DNA of 64,000 nt, from the NCBI GenBank assembly GCA_963830725.1, contig CAWHNO010000002.1, positions 62,001-126,000 of the forward strand, written 5' to 3'. Below are positions 52,196-60,405 of this stretch, piece by piece; the first letter of the stretch is position 1, and each line of letters opens with the position of its first letter. The position numbers were made by a program, and so were the translations under genes. Source of the stretch: DASSUW01 sp963830725. Lineage in GTDB: Bacteria; Actinomycetota; Thermoleophilia; Solirubrobacterales; Solirubrobacteraceae. The notes beneath the pieces are model-generated. The model saw only the letters and a program-made list of their open reading frames with translations. It was not told the DNA's origin and did not search any database.

Positions 52196-54219
52196 AAGGC
52201 GCTGGTCAGCGCCAGCGGATAGACCGCCGGCGCGCCGCGGCGGCGGAGCTGACCGGCCAGCATGGCGAGCGTCCAGCCGCTGAAGCGCACGTCGTCGACC
52301 AGCAAGCACGGGCCGTTCGGCAGCGCGCCGGTGACCGCGAAGGCGCCGCGGACGTTGGCGACCTGCTGGGCGGAGTTGGCCATCTCGCGCTGCGGCGGGC
52401 GGTCGGCGATCCGCTCGAGGACCGGCGCGAACGGGAGCCCGAGCGCCTCGGCGAGCCGCCGGGCGAAGTCCGGCACGACGGGCGACGGCACGGCGGTCAC
52501 CCACTCCACCGGCACGCGCCAGGCGCGCACGACCTCGGCCGCGGCGTCCACCAGCTCGCCGTCGAAGGCGCCCGCCCGCCGCCCGGCCGCCACGACCGGG
52601 TCCCAGCCGCCGTCGCCGAGCCGCGCCAGCGCGCGACCCTCCTCGGCCCGCACGTCCTCGGGGATCTTGCGCATCGCGCCGCTGTCGTCGGGCGCCATCT
52701 TCTTGGTCTCCAGCACGATCGGGCGCGACCGCAGCAGCAGCGCCGCCTCGCGGACCAGCTTCGGATCGAGCGGGCCGGCGTAGCGCGGCCCCGCGCAGAC
52801 CGAGCAGCGGCCGCAGTCCTGCGGATCGGGGTCGTCGAGCTCCTCCTGCAGCGCCCGCATCAGGCAGCGCCCGTCGGCGCCGAACGCCGCCATCGCCTCC
52901 TGCTCGCGGCGGCGCAGCGCGGTGACGCGGGCGTAGCGCTCGGCGTCGTAGGTCCAGCCGCTGCCCTCGACGCGCGTCCAGCGAGAGCCGTCGCGCTCCA
53001 CCGCGCCCTCGACGTCGAGCACCTTCAGCAGCGCGTCGATCCTCCCGCGGCCGAGGTTGACCTCGGCCATGACGTCGCGCGCCGTCGCGCCGCCGTCCTC
53101 CAGACGCGCCAGCACGCGCTCGACCAGCTCGCGAGGCGGGAACGCCTGCTGGATGAAGAAGTCCTGGATCCGGCGGTCCTCGGCGCCGCGCAGGAGCACG
53201 ACCTCGGCGCGCTCGACCCCGCGGCCGGCGCGCCCGACCTGCTGGTAGTAGGAGATCACCGAGCCGGGCGCCTGGTAGTGGACGACGAAGCCGAGATCGG
53301 GCTTGTCGTAGCCCATGCCGAGCGCGCTCGTGGCCACCACCGCCTTGAGGTCGTTGCGCAGCAGCCGCTCCTCGACCTCGATCCGCCGCTCGCTCTCGAT
53401 CTCGCCGCTGTACGCCTCGGCGGCGATCCCGCGGCCGGACAGCCAGTCGGCGACCAGCTCGGCGTCGCGCTTGGTGAGCGTGTAGACGATCCCCGACCCC
53501 GGGAGCTGCGGCAGCCACGTCGCCAGCCATGCGAGCCGGTCGGCCTGGCCGGGCTCCTCGACGACCTCGAGCCGCAGCGACGAGCGCCCGAGCGGGCCTC
53601 GGTAGGTGCGCGTGCTGCCACGCAGCTGCTCCTCGATGTCGGCGACCACGCGGTCGTTGGCCGTAGCGGTCGTGCACAGCACGGCCACACCGTCGGGCAG
53701 CCGCGCGAGCATCTCCTCGAGGCGCCGGTAGTCGGGCCGGAAGTCGTGCCCCCAGTCGCTGATGCAGTGCGCCTCGTCGATCACGAGCAGGCCGACGCGC
53801 TCGGCGAACAGCGGCAGGAAGCCGGCGCGGAACTGCGGGTTGTCGAGCCGCTCGGGGCTGATCAGCAGCAGGTCCACGGCATCGGCCTCGAGCAGCCCGC
53901 GCACCTCCTCCCACGCGTCGCGGTTGGTCGAGTTGATCGTGTGCGCCCGGATCCCGAGCCGCGCGGCGGCCGCGATCTGGTTGCGCATCAGCGCCAGCAG
54001 CGGCGAGACGATCAGCGCCGGCCCGGCGCCGCGCTCCCGCAGGAGCGCGGCGGCGATGAAGTAGACCGCGGACTTGCCCCACCCCGTCCGCTGCACGCAC
54101 AGCACGCGCGCGTGGTCCTCGACCAGGTCGCGCACCGCCTCGAGCTGGTGCTCGCGGAAGCGCGCGTCGGGTCCGGCGAGGTCGCGAAGCAGTTCGAGCG
54201 CCCGGTCGTCGATCACCAC
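52192..54219 (-). CDS. RecQ-type DNA helicase with C-terminal phosphoribosyltransferase-like domain
   Basis: 675 residues. RVLCVQRTGWGKSAVYFIAA is Walker A, LLVIDEAHCISDWGHDFRPDY the DEAH box with the RecQ aromatic loop, VLCTTATANDRVV motif III, and QQVGRAGRGVERAEVVLL motif VI. The Zn-binding region is present (RCLMRAL, CGRCSVC). Residues about 560-675 match a type I phosphoribosyltransferase or ComF-like domain (VTAVPSPVVPDFARRLAEALG, GPCLLVDDVRFSGWTLAMLA with the PRPP-loop-like VDDVRFSGWT). This fusion is known in actinobacteria as RecQ-like helicases. It unwinds DNA 3'-5' in repair; the role of the C-terminal domain is unknown. Confidence 0.88.
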   Translation of the reverse strand: MVIDDRALELLRDLAGPDARFREHQLEAVRDLVEDHARVLCVQRTGWGKSAVYFIAAALLRERGAGPALIVSPLLALMRNQIAAAARLGIRAHTINSTNRDAWEEVRGLLEADAVDLLLISPERLDNPQFRAGFLPLFAERVGLLVIDEAHCISDWGHDFRPDYRRLEEMLARLPDGVAVLCTTATANDRVVADIEEQLRGSTRTYRGPLGRSSLRLEVVEEPGQADRLAWLATWLPQLPGSGIVYTLTKRDAELVADWLSGRGIAAEAYSGEIESERRIEVEERLLRNDLKAVVATSALGMGYDKPDLGFVVHYQAPGSVISYYQQVGRAGRGVERAEVVLLRGAEDRRIQDFFIQQAFPPRELVERVLARLEDGGATARDVMAEVNLGRGRIDALLKVLDVEGAVERDGSRWTRVEGSGWTYDAERYARVTALRRREQEAMAAFGADGRCLMRALQEELDDPDPQDCGRCSVCAGPRYAGPLDPKLVREAALLLRSRPIVLETKKMAPDDSGAMRKIPEDVRAEEGRALARLGDGGWDPVVAAGRRAGAFDGELVDAAAEVVRAWRVPVEWVTAVPSPVVPDFARRLAEALGLPFAPVLERIADRPPQREMANSAQQVANVRGAFAVTGALPNGPCLLVDDVRFSGWTLAMLAGQLRRRGAPAVYPLALTSAF

Positions 54220-54262
54220 ATGGACGGTAGGACCCCCGCCGGAGGTCTCGCCCCCGGGCGCG

Positions 54263-54346
54263 TAAGGGGGTCAGACCCCTAGTGCGGCTGAGCCCCTAGT
54301 GCGGCTAGCCGTGCCAAGGAGCGCGTAAGGGGGTCAGACCCCCTTA
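54263..54346. repeat. Palindromic TAAGGGGGTC-type repeats and a short direct repeat
   Basis: A half-complete copy of the palindrome starts at 54,263 (arm TAAGGGGGTC followed by AGACCCCT). A full copy at 54,326-54,346 has arms TAAGGGGGTC and GACCCCCTTA around one base. Between them CCCCTAGTGCGGCT occurs twice (54,276-54,289 and 54,293-54,306). The full copy lies six bases after the ABC permease stop and could act as a terminator. The same palindrome recurs at 59.8 kb. Confidence 0.75.
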
Positions 54347-54351
54347 CCTGG

Positions 54352-55116
54352 TCAGACGCTCGCCTGATAGCTGCGGAAGGCTCGCGTGGCGAGCGCTCCG
54401 CAGACCGCGAGCAGAGCGGCGAGCAGCGCGACGTCGGTCGCGATCAGGCCCCAGTCCGGGCTCGCCGCGGTCGCGCTGCGGCCGGCCTCGATCGCCCAGT
54501 CGACGGGGTTGAGGGCGGCCGCCGTCTGCATCCAGCCCGGCATCAGGTCCGCGTTCACGAGCGCCGTCGACAGGAAGGTCAGCGGCAGCACGAGGAAGGT
54601 GACCGCGCCGATCAGCGACTCCTCCTGGCGGGTGACGAGCGCGAGCGCGTTCGACAGGGCCGCGAGCGCCGAGCCCAACAGCGCCGCGAGCAGGATGAGC
54701 ACGACGACCCCGACGACTCCGCCGGGGAAGGTCGCACCCACGGCCAGCGCGATGAGGACCATGATCACCGACTGGACGACGATGACCACGGCGCCCTGCG
54801 CCACGCGGCCGGCGATCAGTGCGCTGCGCCGGACGGGCGACACGAGCAGCCGGTCGGTGACGCCGCGGTTGATGTCCTCGATCGTGGCCATCCCGCTCCA
54901 GCCCGAGGAGAACAGCGCCGACATCACGACGATCCCCGGCGCGAGGTAGGCGATGTAGGACTCGCCGCCGAAGCCGGGCAGGTCGGCCATGCTCTTGAAC
55001 AGCTCGCCGAACAGCAGCAGCCAGATCAGCGGCTGCACGAGCGTGACCGCGACGAACCACGGCTGGCGCCACAGCGCCCGCAGGTCGCGCAGCCCCAGAT
55101 AGAGCGTGTGCCTCAT
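54352..55116 (-). CDS. ABC-2 type transporter permease (DrrB-like)
   Basis: 254 residues. Six membrane helices: FVAVTLVQPLIWLLLFG, YLAPGIVVMSALFSSGWSG, GAVVIVVQSVIMVLIALAVG, VVGVVVLILLAALLGSALAAL, LIGAVTFLVLPLTFLSTALV and the C-terminal pair. TIEDINRGVTDRLLVSPVRRSALIAGR is the conserved ABC2_membrane cytoplasmic loop of the DrrB/daunorubicin resistance type. ATGA-type overlap with the ATPase gene makes it the membrane partner. It likely exports a drug or lipid. Confidence 0.88.
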   Translation of the reverse strand: MRHTLYLGLRDLRALWRQPWFVAVTLVQPLIWLLLFGELFKSMADLPGFGGESYIAYLAPGIVVMSALFSSGWSGMATIEDINRGVTDRLLVSPVRRSALIAGRVAQGAVVIVVQSVIMVLIALAVGATFPGGVVGVVVLILLAALLGSALAALSNALALVTRQEESLIGAVTFLVLPLTFLSTALVNADLMPGWMQTAAALNPVDWAIEAGRSATAASPDWGLIATDVALLAALLAVCGALATRAFRSYQASV

Positions 55117-56057
55117 TCGAAGCTCCTTCCCGCGTGGCGGAGGTAGACGTCGTCGAGCGAAGGGCGCGAGACGGTCACGGACGCCACGTCGATGCCGCCA
55201 GCCTCGAGGGCGCCGAGCACGAGCGGAACCGCGCGGGCGCCGTCGTCGGCGCGCGCGTGCAGCGAGCTGCCGTCGATGACCAGCTCGCGGACGCCGGGCA
55301 GCGGCTCGAGCGCCGCCGTGACGGCGCCGTTGGCCGCGAAGCCGAGCTCGACTTGGATCGAGTCGCCGCGCAGCTCCGCCTTGAGCTGCTCGGGCGCGCC
55401 GCCTGCGACCACGCGCCCGCGGTCGACGATCGCCAGCTCGGAGGCCAGCCGATCCGCCTCCTCGAGGTAGTGGGTGGTGAGCAGGATCGAGAGGCCCTCA
55501 CGAGCCATCTCCAGGATCTCGCGCCACATCTCGGCGCGCACCTCGGGATCGAGGCCGGTGGTCGGCTCGTCGAGGAACAGCACCTGCGGCCGGTGCACCA
55601 GCGCCATCGCGATGTCGAGCCGCCGCTGCATGCCGCCGGAGTACGTCTTCACGAACCGCCCGCCGGCGTCGCTGAGCCCGAACTGCTCCAGGAGCTCGGC
55701 GACACGCGCGGCGAGCGCGCGGCCGCGCAGGCCGTGGATCTGGCCCTGCAGCAGCAGGTTCTCGACGCCCGTGGCCTCGACGTCGACGCCCGAACGCTGG
55801 CCGACGCAGCCGATCGCGCGCCGGACCGCTCCGGGATCGGCCAGCACGTCGTGGCCGGCCACCCGCGCCGAGCCCGAGTCCGCCCGTGAGAGCGTGGTGA
55901 GGACGCGCACGGTCGTCGACTTCCCCGCCCCGTTGGGACCGACCAGCCCGAAGATCGTGCCCGGCGGCACGGCGAGGCTCAGCCCGTCGAGCGCCCGCAC
56001 GTCGCCGTAGCTCTTGACCAGGCCGTCCGCCTCGATCGCATGTACACTTGTCTTCAT
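55113..56057 (-). CDS. ABC transporter ATPase (DrrA-like)
   Basis: About 314 residues from ATG 56,057; a TTG two codons upstream is also in frame. Walker A is GLVGPNGAGKST, the signature KTYSGGMQRRLDIAMAL, Walker B PQVLFLDEPTTGLDPE, and the switch His ILLTTHYLEEAD. The C-terminal 80 residues form the DrrA-type regulatory domain (DDVYLRHAGRSFE at the end). It powers export by the permease at 54,352. A MarR regulator is divergently transcribed 31 bases away, which suggests induction by the exported compound. Confidence 0.9.
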   Translation of the reverse strand: MKTSVHAIEADGLVKSYGDVRALDGLSLAVPPGTIFGLVGPNGAGKSTTVRVLTTLSRADSGSARVAGHDVLADPGAVRRAIGCVGQRSGVDVEATGVENLLLQGQIHGLRGRALAARVAELLEQFGLSDAGGRFVKTYSGGMQRRLDIAMALVHRPQVLFLDEPTTGLDPEVRAEMWREILEMAREGLSILLTTHYLEEADRLASELAIVDRGRVVAGGAPEQLKAELRGDSIQVELGFAANGAVTAALEPLPGVRELVIDGSSLHARADDGARAVPLVLGALEAGGIDVASVTVSRPSLDDVYLRHAGRSFE

Positions 56058-56088
56058 GGGCAAGTATCTTATTGACCAAAAGACTTAG
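56058..56088. promoter_or_regulatory. Divergent promoter/operator of the ABC exporter and MarR gene
   Basis: Only 31 bases separate the two ATGs. They hold AAGTATCTT and an imperfect inverse copy ending AAAGACTTA, with an ATTGACCA spacer: a likely MarR operator overlapping the promoters. This is the most AT-rich stretch for several kilobases. Confidence 0.5.
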
Positions 56089-56571
56089 ATGTCAAGAAAC
56101 TCGTCCCGCGAGGAACTCGAGGCGGCGTTCGGCAACGCGGTGCGCGCCTACCAGACCGGGGTCGACAACTTCGATCAGGCGATGGCCGACCACATCGGCA
56201 TCAACCGCACCGACGCCCGCTGCGCCGACCTGATCGATCAGGCCGGCGGCATGACCGCCGGCGAGCTCGCCAAGGCGGCCGGGCTCACGACCGGCGCCGT
56301 GACCGCGGTGGTCGACCGGCTGGAGGCCGCCGGCATCGCCCAGCGGGTCGCCGACCCGAGCGACCGGCGGCGTGTTCGGATCGAGGCCACGCCCAAGCTG
56401 TGGGAGGTCAGCGAGCCGCTGCTCGGCCCGATGCTGGCCGAGTCGCAGGCCATCATCGACGACCTCTCAGACAGCGAGATCGCGCGGTTCACGGAGTTCA
56501 TGAACCGCGCGATCGAACTGCAGGCCCGCCACACCGAGCGGGTCCGGGGACTACCTAAGCCGACGTATTGA
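56089..56571 (+). CDS. MarR family transcriptional regulator
   Basis: 160 residues. The winged helix-turn-helix is visible: MTAGELAKAAGLTTGAVTAVVDRLEAAGIAQRV followed by the wing DPSDRRRVRIEATP. The N-terminal helix (AFGNAVRAYQTGVDNFDQAMADHI) and C-terminal helix (ARFTEFMNRAIELQARHTERV) form the dimer interface. Divergent from a DrrAB-like exporter, so it most likely represses that operon and responds to its substrate. It ends overlapping the convergent lipoprotein gene by 17 bases. Confidence 0.9.
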   Translation: MSRNSSREELEAAFGNAVRAYQTGVDNFDQAMADHIGINRTDARCADLIDQAGGMTAGELAKAAGLTTGAVTAVVDRLEAAGIAQRVADPSDRRRVRIEATPKLWEVSEPLLGPMLAESQAIIDDLSDSEIARFTEFMNRAIELQARHTERVRGLPKPTY

Positions 56572-57193
56572 TGGTGATCTTGGCGACGCCGATCACCAGG
56601 CCCTCGGTGAGGGCGTCGACGCCGAACGTCTGATTGAGCAGCTCGGCGGCCTCGGCCTTGAGCTTGACCGTCGTGCCCTCGAGCACGGCGGTGCCGTTGT
56701 CGTTGACCTCGAGCGGGTTGAGCGTGCGGCCGTCGAGGAAGAAGAGCGGCGCGCTCTCGGCCGCGACCTCGCCATCCACGGTCACGGTGCCGGTCAGCAC
56801 CGAGGCGCCGGGGTCGACGACGAAGTCGGTGAGCTCGACGCGCTTGCCGGCGCCCTCGAGGCTGAGGCCGGCACCGTCGTGGTCGATCTCGCCCTGCACG
56901 TACGGGCTGACCGAGCCGGGCTCGTAGTAGGTGACGTTGCCGCCCGTGATCGGGAACGAGGCCACGCCGGCCTTGCTGATCGACGCGTCGCCGAGCGGGC
57001 CGGGCGTGAGCTTGAGCGACGTCAGCGCCTCGACGAAGCCGGCGTCGAGCGTGACCGCCGTGCTGCGACCGGAGAGCTGGTCGACCTGCGCGACCGGGTC
57101 CGGACGTGTCGGCGATGACGGCTCGTCGTCGCTGCCGCAGGCCGCCGCGCCGAAGGCCAGCGCAGCCGCCGCGAGAAGAATGGGGAGTCTCAT
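56555..57193 (-). CDS. Secreted lipoprotein of unknown function
   Basis: 212 residues from ATG 57,193; a longer reading frame exists but this start gives a perfect lipoprotein signal, MRLPILLAAAALAFGAAAC. After an acidic/Ser-rich linker (GSDDEPSSPTRPD), the 170-residue domain is all beta: FPITGGNVTYYEPGSVSPY, VELTDFVVDPGASVLTG, APLFFLDGRTLNPLEVNDNG. The pattern of repeated strands with Gly turns suggests an immunoglobulin-like or HtaA-like surface domain, but I cannot name the family with confidence. Anchored to the outer face of the membrane. Confidence 0.7.
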   Translation of the reverse strand: MRLPILLAAAALAFGAAACGSDDEPSSPTRPDPVAQVDQLSGRSTAVTLDAGFVEALTSLKLTPGPLGDASISKAGVASFPITGGNVTYYEPGSVSPYVQGEIDHDGAGLSLEGAGKRVELTDFVVDPGASVLTGTVTVDGEVAAESAPLFFLDGRTLNPLEVNDNGTAVLEGTTVKLKAEAAELLNQTFGVDALTEGLVIGVAKITINTSA

Positions 57194-57534
57194 GCCGGCC
57201 ACTGCGCGCGAGCCGCCGCGACGGATGCGCAAGCTGGCGCCCCGGCGGTCCCCCACGCCGGCACGCGGGGGACCTCCCAGGGTCCAATCGTTCCGGCGCC
57301 TGGATCGTCCGTCAGACGTGCGCGGCGTGCGACCAGCGTTGCTGATCGCCGCCGTGAGCGACGCTCACGCGGCGGAGTGCGTCCAGGACCGCGAGCGGGC
57401 CGACCGACAGCAGCTCGCCTGCCGGCCGCGCCGGCGAGAGCGAGCGCCAGGAACGCACCCTCGGCCATGCGATGCATGAGGTTCCTTCCTCCGGCGGCCC
57501 CCGCCGGGTCGTCGACACTGGACGGATCGTGGGG
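57194..57534. other. 341-bp stretch without a convincing gene
   Basis: Between the lipoprotein start and the LysR stop, both on the minus strand. The only candidate is a minus-strand frame around 57,477 that begins MHRMAEGAFLALALAGA and would run with a frame change into a short Leu-rich tail ending at 57,312. It has no recognisable homologue, so I do not call it. The lipoprotein promoter must lie here. Confidence 0.4.
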
Positions 57535-58464
57535 TCAGCCCACGAGCTGGAGCCGCGAGCGGCGCGACTCGTAGCCCGCCGCGATCTCCCGCAGGATCTC
57601 CAGCATCGCCTGGGTCGCGGGCGAGTGATAGCCCTCGGCGACTGTGGCGGCGTAGATCTGCCGCACCGGCGTGTCGCGCCCGAGATCGCGCACGACGATG
57701 TCGTCGCGCACGGTCGTGAGCCCCAGCTCGGCGATCAGCGAGACGCCGACGCCGGCGGCCACGAAGCCCTGCATGGCCGTGTAGTCGTCGGTCTCGAACG
57801 CGATCCGCGGCTCGTAGCCCGCGACCGCGCACGCGCGCGAGATCAGTCGGTTGCACTCGCAGTCCGGCTGGCCGCCGATCCACGCCTCGCCGGCGAGGTC
57901 GGCCAGGCGCAGGCGCCGGCGGTTGGCCAGCGGATGGTCGCGCGGCAGGACGAGGTACATCGGGTCCTCGATCAGGTGGACGCGGTGGATGCCGTCGTCG
58001 GCGTGCTTGACCGCCGACTCGAAGACGATCGCCAGATCGAGGTCGCCGCTGCGCAGGAGCGGCACGCAGTCCTCGGGCTCGGACATGCTCATCGACAGCT
58101 CCACGGCGGGATGCTGTTGGCGGAAGGCGGCGATCGCGAGGGGCATCAGCGTCGCGCCCGCCGACTCGAACGCGGCCGTGCGCAGGCGGCCGCCGCGCAG
58201 GCCGGCGATCGCCTCGAGCTCGGCCTCCGCCTCGGCCAGGCGGGCCATGATCGCGTCGGTGTGGCGGACCACCGCCTCGCCCGCCTCGGTCAGCTTCACG
58301 CCGCGCGCGCTGCGCTGCACGAGCGTCGTCCCGGCCTCGCGCTCGAGCGCCGCGATCTGCTGGGAGATGGCGGACTGGGTGAAGGACAGCGACTCCGCCG
58401 CGGCCGAGAACGAGCCCTTTACGGCGACCTCGCGGAGTACCCGCATGCGGCGGACGTCGAGCAT
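57535..58464 (-). CDS. LysR family transcriptional regulator
   Basis: 309 residues. The N-terminal helix-turn-helix is MRVLREVAVKGSFSAAAESLSFTQSAISQQIAALE, standard LysR. The co-inducer domain shows AAFESAGATLMPLAIAAFR, GDLDLAIVFES and GFVAAGVGVSLIAELGL. The hydrophobic pocket residues do not reveal the ligand. It is divergent from the small GNAT-like gene and EamA transporter at 58,568, which are its likely targets. Confidence 0.9.
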   Translation of the reverse strand: MLDVRRMRVLREVAVKGSFSAAAESLSFTQSAISQQIAALEREAGTTLVQRSARGVKLTEAGEAVVRHTDAIMARLAEAEAELEAIAGLRGGRLRTAAFESAGATLMPLAIAAFRQQHPAVELSMSMSEPEDCVPLLRSGDLDLAIVFESAVKHADDGIHRVHLIEDPMYLVLPRDHPLANRRRLRLADLAGEAWIGGQPDCECNRLISRACAVAGYEPRIAFETDDYTAMQGFVAAGVGVSLIAELGLTTVRDDIVVRDLGRDTPVRQIYAATVAEGYHSPATQAMLEILREIAAGYESRRSRLQLVG

Positions 58465-58567
58465 GAGAGGAACTTATACCACCCTTTGCGAACGTTCATT
58501 TGAACTGATGGCAGTTGCACGCGACAATCTTGCTCACGTTCCTCCTCCCCAGGCCCGTTGAAAGGAC
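58465..58567. promoter_or_regulatory. Divergent LysR-type control region
   Basis: 103 bases between LysR and the small GNAT-like gene. GAACTTATACCACC near 58,469-58,482 is AT-rich and may be a -10 for one side. GCGAACGTTC (58,487-58,496) contains the palindrome GAACGTTC, and TTGAAC follows nearby. A LysR T-N11-A site cannot be fixed. Confidence 0.4.
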
Positions 58568-58828
58568 ATGACCGTGACGCCCCTCTCCCTCGCTCCAACC
58601 GTCCTCATCCGGGCCGCGCGCGGCTCTGACGGCGAGGCCCTGCACCGCCTCGCGGCGCTCGACTCGGCGCACGTGCCGGCCGGCGAGCTGCTGGTGGCGG
58701 AGACCGACGGCTCCGTGATCGCCGCCCACGCCCCCGCCACGGGCGCCACGATCGCCGACCCCTTCCACCCCACGGCCGAGGTGGTCTCGCTGCTCGAGCT
58801 GCGGGGCTCGCTACTCAGGGCCGCGTGA
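58568..58828 (+). CDS. Small GNAT-related protein
   Basis: 86 residues. LIRAARGSDGEALHRLAALDSA and LLVAETDGSVIAAHAP resemble the N-terminal strands and helix of GNAT acetyltransferases; DPFHPTAEVVSLLELRGSLL is the usual end of a short actinobacterial family of this type. The acetyl-CoA pyrophosphate loop (motif A) is absent, so acetyltransferase activity is unlikely. It overlaps the EamA transporter gene by four bases and is probably translated with it. Confidence 0.65.
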   Translation: MTVTPLSLAPTVLIRAARGSDGEALHRLAALDSAHVPAGELLVAETDGSVIAAHAPATGATIADPFHPTAEVVSLLELRGSLLRAA

Positions 58829-59766
58829 CGGCCGACTCCCCAACCCTCCCCTCCTCATCGGCGGCGGGGGCGGCCGTGCACGCCGCCCCCGCCTGGAAGG
58901 TGTGGACGGGCCTCTGGATCGTCTATCTGGTCTGGGGCTCGACGTATCTGGCCATCCGCGTGATGGTCGAGACGGTGCCGCCGCTGCTCGGCGCCGGCGT
59001 CCGCTTCTCCGTCGCGGGCGCCGTGATGCTCGCGGTGCTGTCGTTCCGCCGCCGGGTGCGGCCGACGCGCGCGCAGCTGCTGAGCGCGCTCGCTGTCGGG
59101 CTGCTGCTGCCGGGCGCCAACGCGGTCGTGACGGTCGCCGAGCAGGAGGTGCCGTCGAACCTCGCCGCGCTGCTGATCGCCTCGGTCCCGCTGTGGGTGC
59201 TGGTCATGCGCCGGACGACCGGCGAGCCGGTCTCGCGCGCGGGCATCGCCGCCGTGCTCGTCGGCTTCGCCGGCGTCGCGCTGCTGCTGCAGCCCGGCGA
59301 GCAGAGCGAGGGCGCGTCGCTGCTCGCGCTCGGCGCGTGCGTGTTCGCGGCCGTGATGTGGGCGAGCGGCTCGTTCGCGTCACCTCGTCTGCGGCTGCCG
59401 GGCGATCCGCTGGTCTCGACCGGCTGGCAGATGCTGCTCGGCGGGCTGGCGATCACGGCCACCGGCCTGGTGGCCGGCGAGGCGGGCGAGGTCGACCTCG
59501 ACGCGTTCTCGACGCGCTCGGTCCTGGCGCTCGCCTACCTGGTCGTGTTCGGCTCGTGGCTCGCCTTCACCGCGTACGCGTGGCTGCTCCAGAACGCGGC
59601 GATCTCGCGCGTCGCCACCTATGCGTACGTGAACCCGGTGGTGGCGATCGTGCTCGGCTTCCTGATCCTCGACGAGCTGGTCACGCCGGTCACGCTCGTG
59701 GGCGCGGCGATCATCGTCGTCTCCGTCGCGCTCGTCACGCGGATCGAGAGCGCGCGGCGGCCCTAA
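58825..59766 (+). CDS. EamA/DMT family transporter
   Basis: 313 residues from GTG 58,825. Ten membrane helices in two EamA repeats: IVYLVWGSTYLAIRVMVETVPP is the first-helix signature, GVRFSVAGAVMLAVLSF and NLAALLIASVPLWVLVMR follow, and the second repeat runs from GACVFAAVMWASGSFA to NPVVAIVLGFLILDELVTP. Members export amino acids, metabolites or drugs; the substrate here is unknown. The TAA stop is formed by the first bases of a palindromic repeat (59,764). The divergent LysR gene is its probable regulator. Confidence 0.88.
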   Translation: MTADSPTLPSSSAAGAAVHAAPAWKVWTGLWIVYLVWGSTYLAIRVMVETVPPLLGAGVRFSVAGAVMLAVLSFRRRVRPTRAQLLSALAVGLLLPGANAVVTVAEQEVPSNLAALLIASVPLWVLVMRRTTGEPVSRAGIAAVLVGFAGVALLLQPGEQSEGASLLALGACVFAAVMWASGSFASPRLRLPGDPLVSTGWQMLLGGLAITATGLVAGEAGEVDLDAFSTRSVLALAYLVVFGSWLAFTAYAWLLQNAAISRVATYAYVNPVVAIVLGFLILDELVTPVTLVGAAIIVVSVALVTRIESARRP

Positions 59767-59851
59767 GGGGGTCTGACCCCCTTACGCGGCCGGGGGCACG
59801 ACGAACGGCCGCACATTGCGGCCGGCGCCGTAAGGGGGTCTGACCCCCTTA
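59764..59851. repeat. Duplicated palindromic repeat between convergent EamA and AsnC genes
   Basis: Two copies of the TAAGGGGGTC/GACCCCCTTA palindrome at 59,764-59,784 and 59,831-59,851, each followed by CGCGGCCGGGGGC. The copies lie 67 bases apart and look like a tandem duplication that also copied the last codons of the AsnC gene. The TAA stops of both genes lie within the palindromes. They probably also serve as a two-way terminator. Confidence 0.8.
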
Positions 59852-60301
59852 CGCGGCCGGGGGCTCCTCGAACGGGCGCTCGAACAGCGTCGAGAGCACG
59901 ATCTGGGTCTGGGTGCGGGTCACGCCCGGGTGGTCGCGGAGGCGTTCGAGCGCCTCCTCGAGGTGGGCGGTGTCGCGCGCGCGGACGTGCAGCATCGCGC
60001 TCGCCTCGCCCGCCACGGTGTAGCCGGCCTCGACCTCGGGATGGCGCTCGACGGCCTCGCGCACCTCGGCGGCGGCCATGCGGCCCTCGGTGTAGAGCGC
60101 GACGAAGGCGTGCGTGCCCCAGCCGTAGCGGCCCGGGTCGACCTGGGCCGTGTAGCCGCGGATGACCCCGTCGGCCTCGAGCCGGTCGACGCGCCGCTTG
60201 ACCGCCGGGGCCGAAAGCGAGACGCGCAGCCCGATGCTCTGGAACGAGCGGCGAGCGTTCTGGCGCAGGAGCGCAACGATCTGACGGTCGATGTCGTCCA
60301 T
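59849..60301 (-). CDS. Lrp/AsnC family transcriptional regulator
   Basis: 150 residues. DDIDRQIVALLRQNARRSFQSIGLRVSLSAPAVKRRVDRLEADGVI is the AsnC-type helix-turn-helix, followed by the RAM ligand domain (GTHAFVALYTEGRMAAAEV, GEASAMLHVRARDTAHLEEAL, TRTQTQIVLSTLFE). Divergent from hppD-hmgA, so it is the likely regulator of tyrosine breakdown, perhaps responding to tyrosine or phenylalanine. The last codons and stop coincide with a palindromic repeat. Confidence 0.9.
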   Translation of the reverse strand: MDDIDRQIVALLRQNARRSFQSIGLRVSLSAPAVKRRVDRLEADGVIRGYTAQVDPGRYGWGTHAFVALYTEGRMAAAEVREAVERHPEVEAGYTVAGEASAMLHVRARDTAHLEEALERLRDHPGVTRTQTQIVLSTLFERPFEEPPAA

Positions 60302-60405
60302 CGGGCCAGTGATTCTGGCATGTCGCGCAACGGATCACGCTTGAGCGCAGCGCGCGACAGCGCAACCATGAAGCAGCGCAACTTTGAACTCAGGGAGGCC
60401 TGTCC
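60302..60405. promoter_or_regulatory. Divergent control region of AsnC and the tyrosine catabolic genes
   Basis: 104 bases with three direct copies of GCGCAAC at 60,325-60,331, 60,360-60,366 and 60,376-60,382, candidate AsnC sites. GGGAGG at about 60,393-60,398 is a good ribosome site for the GTG at 60,406. Confidence 0.5.

Noticed and set aside
57312..57518. Minus-strand 68-codon frame between LysR and lipoprotein genes
   Set aside because: No conserved motif, no ribosome site and biased composition; an apparent signal-like start in the next frame would need a frame change.
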